The position numbers and the translations under genes were made by a program. Positions 29,671-39,398 of a stretch of DNA of 64,000 nt are shown in pieces. Position 1 is the first letter of the stretch, and each line of letters begins with the position of its first letter. Location of the stretch: NCBI RefSeq assembly GCF_026967475.1, contig NZ_CP114058.1:1550001-1614000 (forward strand). The letters are read 5' to 3'. Under the pieces are notes generated by a model, which worked only from the letters and a program-made list of their open reading frames with translations, was not told where the DNA came from and did no database searches. This DNA is from Rouxiella chamberiensis. Lineage in GTDB: Bacteria; Pseudomonadota; Gammaproteobacteria; Enterobacterales; Enterobacteriaceae.

Positions 29671-32600
29671 TGTTTTCGCGTTTCTTTGTTCGCCGCCCGG
29701 TCTTTGCATGGGTGATTGCCCTGCTCATCATGATGGCGGGCGTTATTGCCATCAAGTCAATGGCCGTTGCGCAGTATCCCGAAGTCGCTCCGCCCTCCGT
29801 AAGGATCAAGGCGACCTATACGGGCGCGTCTGCCCAGACGATTGAAAACAGTGTTACGCAGGTCATCGAGCAACAGCTCACCGGCCTCGACAACCTGCTG
29901 TACTTCACGTCCACCAGCTCCTCCTCCGGCACGGTGCAGATAACCGTCAGTTTTAAACTCGGTACCAATCCCGACACCGCGCAGGTTCAGGTTCAGGATA
30001 AACTGCAACAGGCCGAATCCCGTCTGCCCGAAGAGGTGCAGGAAGCCGGGTTGACCGTCACCAAGTCGCAGTCCGACTTCCTGATGATCATGGCGCTCTA
30101 CGACAAGACCAACAAGGCGACCAGCAATGACATTGCCGACTGGCTGGTCAGTAATATGCAGGATCCGCTGGCGCGCGTGGCGGGTGTGGGTAATCTCAAC
30201 GTGTTCGGCAACCAGTACGCCATGCGTATCTGGCTGAACCCGACCAAGCTTGCCTCCTATTCGCTTATGCCCTCCGATGTCGAAACGGCCATTACGTCGC
30301 AGAACATTCAGCTTTCGGCGGGCAGCATCGGCTCGTCGCCGACCTCTTCCCAGCAGCAGATAACCGCCACGGTACAGGCCGAATCGCGTTTGCAGACGCC
30401 GGAACAGTTCCGCAATATTATCGTTAAAAGTCAGGCCGATGGCTCCGTGGTGCGTATTGGGGATGTTGCCCGCGTCGAGATGGGCAGTCAGGATTACGTG
30501 GCCTCTTCGCGACTGAATGGTCATCCGGCCGCAGGGGTGGCCGTGATGCTGGCGGCGGGGGCCAATGCGCTCGACACCGCCAATGCCGTCAAAGCCACTA
30601 TCGAGAAATATCGCAGCAGCATGCCCGCCGGTTATGACGTCGCCTATCCCAAGGACACGACCGAATTCATCAAGCTCTCCATTCAGGATGTCGTCGAGAC
30701 GCTCCTGATTGCGATTGCGCTGGTTATCGCCGTCATGTACCTGTTTTTACAAAATATTCGTGCAACGTTGATCCCTGCACTGGCGGTGCCTGTCGTGCTG
30801 CTCGGCACCTTTGGCGTCCTCTCGGCGCTGGGGTATACCATCAACACGCTGACGCTGTTTGCCATGGTGCTGGCCATCGGGCTACTGGTTGATGACGCCA
30901 TTGTGGTGGTCGAAAACGTCGAACGCATCATGAGCGAGGAAGGCCTCAAGGCCCGTGCAGCGACCGAAAAATCGATGGGCGAAATTTCGGGCGCGCTGGT
31001 CGCCATTGCCGTGGTGCTGTCTGCCGTCTTCCTGCCGATGGCGTTCTTCGGTGGCTCGACGGGGGTGATTTATCGCCAGTTTTCCGTGACGCTGATTTCG
31101 GCCATGGCCCTGTCGGTGGTGGTGGCGCTGACCCTGACGCCTGCGTTGTGCGGCTCGCTGCTTCGTCACAGCAAACCCCATGAAAAAGGCTTCTTTGGCG
31201 CGTTCAACCGGGGTTATTCCCGTACTGAGCATCGCTATAAACACGGCGTTTTAAAGGGTTTGCGTCGTCCGGCAATCATGATGGTGGTCTATGCCGCGCT
31301 TGCCGCGACCATGGGCATGTTGATGATGCACCTGCCGACCAGTTTCCTGCCCAATGAAGATCAGGGGCAGGTCATGGTGCAGTTTACTCTGCCGGCGGGC
31401 GCGACCGTTAATCGGACCAATCAGGTCAATTCCGAGGTGACCAACTGGTTCCTGACCCATGAAAAAGCCAATACCGAAGCGGTATTCTCGATAACCGGCT
31501 TTAACTTCAGCGGTAACGGCGACAACGTCGGCATGGCGTTTGTGGCGCTCAAAGACTGGGACAAGCGGCCGGGCAACGCCAATACGGCACAGGCTATTGT
31601 CCAGCGCGCCAATCAGGATCTTGCCAAAGTCACCGATGCGCAGGTAATTGCCATGACCCCGCCTGCCGTTTCGGGCATGGGTCAAAGCAACGGCTTTACG
31701 TTCGAGCTGCTGTCGGCGGGCGGCACCTCGCGTGACGATCTGCTGAAAATGCGCAACCAGTTGATTGCCGCCGCCAATAAAAGCCCCGAACTCGAATCGG
31801 TGCGAGCCGCCGATCTGCCTGAAACGCCGCAGCTGAAAGTCGATATCGACAACAATAAAGCCGTGGCGCTGGGCCTTGATCTCAGCGATGTCACGGCGAC
31901 GCTGAGCAGTGCCTGGGGGGAACCTATGTCGATGACTTTATCGACCGCGGCCGCGTCAAAGAGGTCTATATCATGGGCGACAGTCAGTTCCGTTCCCAGC
32001 CTGGCGATCTCGGCAAATGGTTTGTGCGGGGCACCAACAGCAGCGGTGACAGCGTCATGACGCCGGTTCTCCGCGTTCGCCACCACGCACTGGACCTACG
32101 GCCCGCAAACGCTGACCCGCTACAACGGCGTCACCGCCTTTGAAATCGATGGTGAAAATACCAGCGGTTACAGCTCCGGCGCGGCAATGAATAAAATGGC
32201 CGACCTCGCCGCCAAACTGCCCAAAGGCTCGACCTTCGCGTGGAGCGGCCTGTCCTTGCAGGAACAGCTCGCCAGCGGGCAAACCCTTGTGCTGTATGCC
32301 ATTTCCATCATGGTGGTGTTCCTGTGTCTGGCCGCGCTTTATGAAAGCTGGTCCGTGCCGTTTTCGGTCATTCTGGTTATTCCGCTCGGCATTCTGGGCG
32401 CGTCGCTGGCGGCTTCATTGCGCGGACTCAACAACGATATCTATTTCCAGGTCGCGTTGTTGACCACGATTGGCCTGTCGTCGAAAAACGCCATTCTGAT
32501 CGTCGAGTTTGCCGAAGCGGCGGTCAAACAGGGCATGACGCTGTCTGCGGCGGCCATTTCGGCGGCCAAAACCCGTCTGCGCCCTATTCTGATGACCTCG

Positions 32601-32789
32601 ATTGCATTTATTGCAGGCGTCATGCCGCTGGCGTTGTCGACCGGGGCCGGGGCCAATAGCCGTATCGCGATAGGTACCGGCATTATCGGCGGCACCGTAA
32701 CGGCCACCTTGCTGGCGATTTTCTTTGTTCCGCTTTTCTTTGTGCTGGTGAAACATTTCTTCACTCGCCGCGATGTTTCCGAGGAGTAA
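29670..32789 (+). pseudogene. RND multidrug efflux pump (AcrB type), two compensating frameshifts
   Basis: Proton-driven inner-membrane exporter of about 1039 residues, normal for HAE1 pumps. Seen: N-terminal FFVRRPVFAWVIALL, docking and porter domains, the proton-relay aspartates in LAIGLLVDDAIVVVENVER near residue 405, and the C-terminal half [14 protein letters not shown]. One G is missing from the G6 run at 31915-31920 (repair gives GGTYVDDFIDRGRVKEVY) and one G is extra at 32065-32066 (repair gives [19 protein letters not shown]). The two cancel, so only about 50 residues of the PC2 region are shifted, but a stop at 32058-32060 ends the literal frame. Confidence 0.87.
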
Positions 32790-32792
32790 TGG

Positions 32793-34196
32793 ATGTTTCA
32801 GCCTAAATCTTTTTGTCGCCTGAGTATTATCAGCCTGTCGATGCTGCTGGCAGGCTGTATTTCGCTGGATCCCCATTATCAGCGGCCTGCACCGGCAGTC
32901 CCCGCCGTCTGGCCGCAGCAGGGCAAGACGGCGGCGGCCGACACCGTGTTGACCGACTGGCAGCATGTGTTGACCGATCAACGACTCAACGCCGTGGTGA
33001 AACGGGCGCTGGTCAGCAACCGCGATTTGCAGGAAGCGATTGCCGATATCGAGGCTGCGCGGGCGCTGTACGGCGAGCAGCGCGCCTCGCTGTTCCCGAC
33101 CGTTGACGCCGAATTGACGCACACCCGCGCCCGCACTGCGTCGGAAGGCGTGAGCAGTTCGTCAGAAGCCGACGGCGCGGTAAGCAGCTTTGAACTCGAC
33201 CTGTTCGGGCGCAATCGCAGTCTGGCACGCGCCGCCAAAGAGACCTGGCTTGCCAGCGAAGCCACGGCGCAAAACACCCGCATTACGCTGGTTTCCGAGA
33301 CCACTACCGCCTGGATTACGCTTGCCGCCGATAAAAGCAATCTGGCGCTGGGTCAGGAGACGATGGCGAGCGCCGCCGATACGCTGCGCATCACGCAGTT
33401 ACAGCTCAAGGAAGGGACGGCGGCGGCAGGCGACGTGAGTGAAGCCATGACGACCTACCAACAGGCGCGCGCCAGCGTGGCGAGCTATCAAACGCTGGTT
33501 GCGCAAGACACCAATGCGCTGAATTTGCTGGTCGGCGAAACGGTACCCGACAACCTGCTACCGGGCACCCTCGAAAGCCTTTCGCCGCAGGCAATCGCCA
33601 TCGTGCCCGCCGGAACCTCGTCGACGCTGTTGCTGCGCCGCCCGGATGTTATCGAAGCAGAGCACAATCTCAAAAGCGAAAACGCCGATATCGGGGCCGC
33701 ACGCGCCAACTTCTTCCCGACCATCTCCCTCACCGCCAGTGCGGGCGTCGGCAGCAGTTCGCTGTCCAGCCTGTTCAGTCACGGGGCCAATGTATGGTCG
33801 TTTGCACCCAGCGTCTCATTGCCGCTGTTTACCGGCGGCAGCAACCTTGCGCAACTGCATTATGCGCAGGCAGAGAAGAAGGGCCTGATTGCCGCCTACC
33901 AGAAAGCCATTCAAACGGCTTTCGAGGATGTCGCCAACGCCCTTGCCCGCCGCAATACCCTCGACGAGCAAATGGACGCCCAGCAGCAGGCCGTTGCCTC
34001 CGCCCAGCGCAGTTTCGACATTGCAAAACGCAGTTATGAAGTGGGCACCGGCGACTACCTCACCGGTTCTCACCGATCAACGCACGTTGTGGTCGACTCA
34101 GCTCGATTTGGTGGCGCTGCAACAGACCGACTTCGAAAATCGCATTACGCTTTGGGAATCCATAGGCGGTGGGGTTTGAGGCTGGCAGTACATTAG
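32793..34196 (+). CDS. RND efflux outer-membrane lipoprotein (OprM/NodT type), frame disturbed at the end
   Basis: Outer-membrane channel of the tripartite pump. The lipobox is LLAGC with Cys22; two OEP repeats follow (SSFELDLFGRNRSLARAAKE; STLLLRRPDVIEAEHNLKSENADIGAARA in part). ATG 32793 has GAGGAG six bases upstream and directly follows the pump stop. After GTGDYLT the frame leaves the family pattern. Removing one G at 34065-34066 restores VLTDQRTLWSTQLDLVALQQ and a stop at 34177-34179, giving 461 residues. The literal end at 34196 is thus probably wrong. Confidence 0.88.
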   Translation: MFQPKSFCRLSIISLSMLLAGCISLDPHYQRPAPAVPAVWPQQGKTAAADTVLTDWQHVLTDQRLNAVVKRALVSNRDLQEAIADIEAARALYGEQRASLFPTVDAELTHTRARTASEGVSSSSEADGAVSSFELDLFGRNRSLARAAKETWLASEATAQNTRITLVSETTTAWITLAADKSNLALGQETMASAADTLRITQLQLKEGTAAAGDVSEAMTTYQQARASVASYQTLVAQDTNALNLLVGETVPDNLLPGTLESLSPQAIAIVPAGTSSTLLLRRPDVIEAEHNLKSENADIGAARANFFPTISLTASAGVGSSSLSSLFSHGANVWSFAPSVSLPLFTGGSNLAQLHYAQAEKKGLIAAYQKAIQTAFEDVANALARRNTLDEQMDAQQQAVASAQRSFDIAKRSYEVGTGDYLTGSHRSTHVVVDSARFGGAATDRLRKSHYALGIHRRWGLRLAVH

Positions 34197-34222
34197 TGAT
34201 TAAAGGCAAAACGACGTGAAAT

Positions 34223-34259
34223 AAAAAGCGCGGTGCTCGACTGAACACCGCGCTTTTTT
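34223..34259. terminator. Bidirectional intrinsic terminator
   Basis: AAAGCGCGGTG pairs with CACCGCGCTTT with A-run before and T6 after. It serves the RND operon on the plus strand and can stop the aldehyde dehydrogenase transcript on the minus strand. Confidence 0.85.
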
Positions 34260-34361
34260 ACATTTCAGGGGGCGACTCGCGCGTAGCCCTTGAGAAATCG
34301 ACCTAAAACGCCCGCGCCCCGCTATCAATACTTGGCGGAAACGGGCTGACCTCGCGGTCGA

Positions 34362-35756
34362 TTACCCTTCAACCCACAGGGTCTGCGGGTTGGTAAACTC
34401 GCGGATCCCGAAGTGTGACAGTTCACGTCCGAAACCACTCTTCTTCACACCGCCGATAGGCACGCGTGGGTCGGAGAAGCTTGGCGCGTTGATGAACATG
34501 CCGCCCGTGTAAATCTGTTTGGCCAATGCCTTGGCCGCATCGAGGTCACGGCTCCACAGGCTGCCGCCTAAACCAAACTCGGAATCGTTGGCCATGCTGA
34601 CGGCTTCTGCGGCGTCTTTGGCCACAATCAGCGAGGCGACGGGACCGAATAACTCTTGCTTGAAGCTGGTCATTCCCGGCTTGACGTTGCCCAGCACGGT
34701 AGGCGCGTAGTAATTGCCCTCGCCTGAAATCGGCTCGCCGCCGAGCAACAGCGTCGCACCTTCTGCCAGCGTCGCCTTAACCTGCCCGTCCAGCTCATCG
34801 CGCAGGTCAAAACGCGCCATTGGGCCAAGGTAGGTGCTTTCGTCACGCGGATCGCCGATTTTCAACGCTTTTACCGCCGCCACGAATTTTTCGGTGAATT
34901 CGGCCATCACAGACTCTTCAACGATAATACGTTTGGCAGAGATACAAATCTGACCATTATTCATGAATCGACCCGCTATCGCGCCCTGTACGGCGGCATC
35001 GATATCGGCGTCGGCCAACACGATAAACGCATCGGAGCCGCCCAGTTCCATCACGCATTTTTTCAATGCGGCACCGGCCATCGCCGCAATCGCCGCACCT
35101 GCGCGCACGCTGCCGGTAAGCGTAATGGCCGCTATGCGGTCATCTTTGATGCTCTCGGCTACCGCGGCGTTATCGGCGTTGTAAACGTTGAACAACCCTT
35201 TAGGACAGCCCGCCTCGGTGACAACGTCACGCAAAAGATAGGCGCAACCCATCACATTTGGCGCAGGTTTCAACAGATAGCTGTTACCGGCGAGGAGGAT
35301 AGGAATCGCACCGCGCAGCACCTGCCAAATCGGGAAGTTCCACGGCATCACAGACAACACGGGACCCAGCGGCAAATAGTTGACCCAGGCTTTATCGTTT
35401 TCAACCAGCGTCGGCTCGGGTGCCAGCATCGCCGGACCCTGATCGGCATACCATTCACAGAGTTTGGCGCTCTTCTCGACTTCGGCCAACGCCTGAGTGA
35501 TAGGTTTGCCCATCTCCAGCGTCATCATCTCGCCCAGCGCACGGGCATTGTTTCTCAAACCCTGTGCGATGTTGCGCAGCAAGGCGACGCGATCGCTCAT
35601 CGCGCTGTTTTTCCACGCGTCAAAGGCATCGCGCGTTCCTTGCAGTGCGGCGTCCACCTCTGCCGGGGTAGCGAAAGGATACTGTTTTACCCATTCGCCA
35701 TTGGTCGGATTGCGGGAGAATGCGCCCGCTGGCGCTGCTGTTGCTGAATTCGTCAT
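34362..35756 (-). CDS. sad: NAD(P)-dependent aldehyde dehydrogenase, Sad/YneI-like
   Basis: A 464-residue aldehyde dehydrogenase. Catalytic Cys in NNGQICISAKRII near residue 260, general base Glu in VMELGGSDAF near 230 and PWNFPIWQVLRGAIP near 130. The pattern follows E. coli Sad (succinate semialdehyde dehydrogenase) along most of its length, including GPMARFDLRDEL and KKSGFGRELSHFG. It oxidises succinate semialdehyde or a similar aldehyde. Divergent from a LysR gene, which probably controls it. Substrate is inferred from likeness only. Confidence 0.85.
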   Translation of the reverse strand: MTNSATAAPAGAFSRNPTNGEWVKQYPFATPAEVDAALQGTRDAFDAWKNSAMSDRVALLRNIAQGLRNNARALGEMMTLEMGKPITQALAEVEKSAKLCEWYADQGPAMLAPEPTLVENDKAWVNYLPLGPVLSVMPWNFPIWQVLRGAIPILLAGNSYLLKPAPNVMGCAYLLRDVVTEAGCPKGLFNVYNADNAAVAESIKDDRIAAITLTGSVRAGAAIAAMAGAALKKCVMELGGSDAFIVLADADIDAAVQGAIAGRFMNNGQICISAKRIIVEESVMAEFTEKFVAAVKALKIGDPRDESTYLGPMARFDLRDELDGQVKATLAEGATLLLGGEPISGEGNYYAPTVLGNVKPGMTSFKQELFGPVASLIVAKDAAEAVSMANDSEFGLGGSLWSRDLDAAKALAKQIYTGGMFINAPSFSDPRVPIGGVKKSGFGRELSHFGIREFTNPQTLWVEG

Positions 35757-35898
35757 CTAAGCCACCTTTTAACAATGAGGATGAATGCTATCTGCCGCTC
35801 ATACTAGACTTGTTAAAGCCTATTGAAAAATGAATAATAATGAAAATAACCGTCTCGATTTGAGAAGGTTAAGCGGATAGACGGATGAGGAGAGCACA

Positions 35899-36752
35899 GT
35901 GGATTTAACCCAGCTTGAAGTCTTTGTCGCGGTAGCCGATGAAGGCAGCGTGACGGCGGCCGCCGACCGACTGCATCGTGTGCCGTCAAATATTTCTACC
36001 CGTATAAAACAGTTGGAAGAAGAATTGGGCACACCGCTATTTCATCGTGAAAAGCTGCGGCTGCATATCTCTGATCCTGGCAAAACCTTTCTTGGCTATG
36101 CCAAACGTATTCTTGCGCTGGCCGACGAGGCAAAACAGAGCGTTTCCGGGCAGAAACCCAACGGCATTTTTACCCTCGGAGCCATTGAAAGCTGCGCCGC
36201 CGTGCACATTCCCCCGTGCTGGCGCGTTATCATCAGGCTTATCCCGATGTCGAACTCGACCTGTCGACCGGTCCGTCGGGCGATATGATTGACGGCATTC
36301 TGGCTGGCGATTATAGCGCCGCCTTTGTTGACGGACCGCCCAGGCATCCCGAACTCGAAGGCGTACCCGCATTCGATGAAGAGATGGTGCTGATTTCGGC
36401 GCTCAACCATCCCGCCGTTACCCGCGCGCAGGACATTTCCGGCGCAACTATCTACGCCTTTCGCGCCAACTGCTCTTATCGACGGTTGTTCGAAAACTGG
36501 TTTGCGCAGGACAACGCCGTGCCCGGCAAAATCTATGAAATGGAGTCTTATCACGGCATAGTCGCCTGCGTGACGGCAGGTGCCGGACTGGCGCTGGTGC
36601 CCGCCAGCATGCTTGCCAGCATGCCCGGTAAGCGCGGGGTAAAAGTTTATCCGTTGAGCGAGGAGATGGGGAAAATCAAAATCTGGCTGATGTGGCGCAA
36701 GGGCGCAGCATCAGCCAATCAGAAAGCGATGGTCAGCCTGCTCGAGGGCTAG
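35899..36752 (+). pseudogene. LysR-family transcriptional regulator, one frameshift
   Basis: Two frames make one LysR protein of about 284 residues. The first has the winged HTH (LEVFVAVADEGSVTAAADRLHRVPSNIS in pieces) and IESCAAVHIPP; one C missing from the C5 run at 36211-36215 joins VLARYHQAYPDVELDL of the second, which carries the effector domain to MVSLLEG. Start is GTG 35899, with GAGGAG upstream. It is divergent from the Sad-like gene across 142 bases, the usual place for control of the neighbour. Confidence 0.83.
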
Positions 36753-36815
36753 AGAATAAGGTGGGCGATCGGCTTTGAAACACGAATCGCCCTTCTTTTT
36801 CGAGCGGCGTTCGCT

Positions 36816-37553
36816 TTATTGCACTTCTTCGTGGAATGCGGCGGTGCGCATTTTCCAGTAGGCGGAAGTGCGGATGGCATTCACGTCGTGGCCTTTCTCG
36901 TCGACGAAAATCGCGCGCAGCGCCTTGATGATTGAGGCCTCGGCCGCACACCACACAAAACCTTCTCCCGCAGCAAGCTGATGAGCTTTGGCCCATTCGA
37001 CCAGCTGTTCGGCAGTCTCGACCCAGATAATTTCTGCCTTGGCCTGCGTCGGGAATTCCCGGCGATCCTGAGCATTGCTGGCCAGCGCCACCACGGTGAC
37101 GCGCGCCGCGTGCGGCAACTCTTCAAGACGGCGCGAGATGGCCGGAAACGCGGTTTCGTCGCCAAACATCAGTTGCCAGTCATAATCCATCGGGATCACG
37201 CGAGAGCCGCGCGGCCCGGCGATTTTGGCGATATCACCCACTTTGACGTTTTCGGCCCACGCATTGGCGGGACCTTCGCCATGCATCGCAAATTCGACCA
37301 CCAGCTCTTTTTTCTCGTTGCTGTAGCTTCGTGGCGTGTAATCACGCTTTGCCGGTTCGTCGGACCCGTTGTCGAAGAAGAATTTGATGTGATCGTCGAA
37401 AGACGCGCTGATGAAGGTATCCAGAGAGTCGCCGGAGAGTGTGATGCGCCTGAAACTTGGGCTGATGTCTTCAACGCGGACCACGTCCAGCGTGCGGCGC
37501 ACGATTTCATGGCGGATAAGCTGTACGCGGCTAGTGGTTGTGTTGTCGGTCAT
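36816..37553 (-). CDS. Siderophore-interacting protein (YqjH/ViuB-like ferric-chelate reductase)
   Basis: Cytoplasmic FAD-binding reductase that frees iron from ferric siderophores with NAD(P)H. About 245 residues: FAD-domain motif RDYTPRSYSNEK near residue 75, then AGPRGSRVIP and the SIP domain with FVWCAAEASIIKALR and RTSAYWKMR at the end. ATG 37553 gives the family N-terminus; an earlier ATG at 37589 adds 12 residues and overlaps the palindrome, so it is less likely. Divergent from a MarR gene. Confidence 0.83.
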   Translation of the reverse strand: MTDNTTTSRVQLIRHEIVRRTLDVVRVEDISPSFRRITLSGDSLDTFISASFDDHIKFFFDNGSDEPAKRDYTPRSYSNEKKELVVEFAMHGEGPANAWAENVKVGDIAKIAGPRGSRVIPMDYDWQLMFGDETAFPAISRRLEELPHAARVTVVALASNAQDRREFPTQAKAEIIWVETAEQLVEWAKAHQLAAGEGFVWCAAEASIIKALRAIFVDEKGHDVNAIRTSAYWKMRTAAFHEEVQ

Positions 37554-37572
37554 GGTAAGATGTTTCCGCTTA

Positions 37573-37587
37573 GTTGATAATATCAAC
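37573..37587. promoter_or_regulatory. Palindromic operator between SIP and MarR genes
   Basis: GTTGATAATATCAAC is a perfect 7-base dyad around one centre base. It lies 20 bases before the SIP start and 34 before the MarR start; a half-like TTGTCAACTA follows at 37611. MarR-type regulators commonly bind such sites and control themselves and the divergent gene. The local sequence also resembles iron-repressor half sites only weakly. Confidence 0.5.
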
Positions 37588-37620
37588 AATCTACAATTTT
37601 ATAGGAGACATTGTCAACTA

Positions 37621-38106
37621 ATGAACGACTCGCACAACGATGATGTACTTTGGATAATGCACATGATTATGCATCGCTACCGCGCGAGGCAGTTTGAAAT
37701 GCTGCGTGATGGCCACTATGACATCACCCATATGGAAGCCAAGGTGCTGAGTTACGTCGGCCGCTTTCCGGGCGCGACTCAGGGCGATTTGTCGCGCTTT
37801 ATGGAACGCGACAAGGCGCAGTTGGCGCGGCTGATAAAAGGCCTGCGTGACAAGGCGTTGCTGATAAGCGATATCGATCCGCAGGACCGTCGCAGCACAC
37901 GCCTGACCCTGACCGACGAGGGCGCACATATCCGAAATATCATGAAATGCGAAGGTCAGCGACTCACCCAGCTCGGCATTTCGGGCCTCAGCGACGCAGA
38001 ACATCAACAATTGCTGAGTCTGGTTCGCCGCGTGTATAAAAACTTTGATCCCGAGACTTCCGACTCACCGGGAGACGACGCGACCCAGGTCATCAAGATT
38101 CTGTAA
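37621..38106 (+). CDS. MarR-family transcriptional regulator
   Basis: A 161-residue winged-helix regulator. The DNA-binding part is GATQGDLSRFMERDKAQLARLIKGL followed by the wing DPQDRRSTRLTLTDEG (residues 59-102), both typical. The gene starts at ATG 37621, with AGGAGA upstream; a longer in-frame frame reading back through the palindrome was rejected. Divergent from the SIP gene, which it probably represses; the effector is unknown. Confidence 0.85.
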   Translation: MNDSHNDDVLWIMHMIMHRYRARQFEMLRDGHYDITHMEAKVLSYVGRFPGATQGDLSRFMERDKAQLARLIKGLRDKALLISDIDPQDRRSTRLTLTDEGAHIRNIMKCEGQRLTQLGISGLSDAEHQQLLSLVRRVYKNFDPETSDSPGDDATQVIKIL

Positions 38107-38197
38107 TCCCCGGCGGCCTGAATTATTTTCGACGGTTAAGACAAAATGTATGGGAAGTCTGCCGCGCGTGAATGGCTGAAGGCATGAAATAAAAAAA

Positions 38198-38221
38198 CCT
38201 ATGACTCAGGAAAGTCATAGG
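38198..38221 (-). terminator. Intrinsic terminator on the minus strand
   Basis: CCTATGACT pairs with AGTCATAGG over a 6-base loop and is followed on the minus strand by seven T. It implies a minus-strand transcript coming from 38.3-38.6 kb, which supports the small gene there. Confidence 0.75.
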
Positions 38222-38369
38222 CTCCACAAGTGGGATAAAAATCACATTCGACAAGACCGGGGAGATCTTTACAACTTTACTGCTCTTACTTCAGGAGAAA
38301 ATCATTTACCGCGCTGTAACCTAGCACAGCTCATTCCAGTAACTGCGACGTAATAGCCGCTGATATTGA

Positions 38370-38549
38370 CTACTTCTGGCGATACCAGGAAGGGTCAATA
38401 TTTCCGAGTTCGATGCCATATAACGATCCTGTTACAAGAAGCGATTCGACCAAACGTGAACTGTCCGCCGTAGACTGCGAAAAGAATGTCGCCGAACATC
38501 GACGTTTAACACGTTGCCATAGGGAATTAGCGGAACTGTTTTTGGCCAT
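38370..38549 (-). CDS. Small protein of unknown function, 59 residues
   Basis: ATG 38549 sits six bases after AAGGAG, an excellent ribosome site, and a strong terminator lies 149 bases after the stop. The protein is basic at the N-terminus (WQRVKRRCSATFF) with a short hydrophobic middle (LVESLLVTGSLYG), no clear membrane span. I do not recognise it. The transcript would have a long 3' untranslated part, so a regulatory RNA is an alternative. Confidence 0.45.
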   Translation of the reverse strand: MAKNSSANSLWQRVKRRCSATFFSQSTADSSRLVESLLVTGSLYGIELGNIDPSWYRQK

Positions 38550-38738
38550 CATTCACTCCTTATTGCGGTCTGCGTTAGGGGCGTATTCCCCGTCGACTGA
38601 TGACAGTAAACCAATATTCCGCCCCTTACAGAACTAAACCTTTTATCTTTGCTTATCAGGAAAAGTGCATTTGCCGCCCTCTGTGAATAATGAGGTTTCA
38701 CAATTCCCGCGAAAAGTATAAAACGGCATGAATAGGGA

Positions 38739-39398
38739 TTACTCGCGACGAAGACGCCGGGAAATAACATTCCCCAAAGACTGCAAGCCTTGCACCACAA
38801 TAATGAGCACCAACGCGGTCGAGACAGTCGCAAAGGTGTCAAACCGTTGATAGCCATAGGTAATTGCCAAATCCCCTATCCCGCCGCCGCCCACCGTACC
38901 GGCCATGGCCGTCGCGCCAATCAGACCAATGGTCGCCGTGGTTAACGCCAGAACCAGAGAGGCCAGCGCTTCGGGTAACAGAAAATGCCAAATGGCCTGA
39001 AGCGGGGTTGCGCCCATCGATTTGGCGGCTTCAATAATGCCGGGATTGATTTCCAGTAATGAACTCTCGACCAGTCGCGCAATATACGGCGCAATATAAA
39101 TAATCAGCGGAACAATGGCGCCCGCTGTGCCAATGGTGGTATGCACTACCAGGCGGGTAAAGGGAAGAATGGAAATCAGTAAAATAATAAACGGCAGCGA
39201 ACGCACGACATTAATAATCGGATTGATGACGCGATAAAAGAATCGGTTATGCACCAGGCCGCCCGGACGGGTAATGACCAGTAATATGCCAAGTGGAATC
39301 CCGAGCAGCGAGCCAAGGAGTAACGAAATACTGACCATCAACAGAGTGTCGTGCATCGCGGCGAGAAACTGGTCCAGAGTAATGGCGGTTTCAAACAT
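38739..39398 (-). CDS. Methionine-type ABC transporter permease (MetI-like)
   Basis: Inner-membrane permease of 219 residues with five predicted spans. The MetI pattern is clear: RSLPFIILLISILPFTRLVV near residue 66 and the ATPase contact loop EAAKSMGATPLQAIWHFLLPEA near 122, with GGGGIGDLAITYGYQRF after it. It overlaps the ATPase gene by one base. Substrate follows the binding protein at 40498 and may be methionine or another sulfur compound. Confidence 0.9.
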   Translation of the reverse strand: MFETAITLDQFLAAMHDTLLMVSISLLLGSLLGIPLGILLVITRPGGLVHNRFFYRVINPIINVVRSLPFIILLISILPFTRLVVHTTIGTAGAIVPLIIYIAPYIARLVESSLLEINPGIIEAAKSMGATPLQAIWHFLLPEALASLVLALTTATIGLIGATAMAGTVGGGGIGDLAITYGYQRFDTFATVSTALVLIIVVQGLQSLGNVISRRLRRE

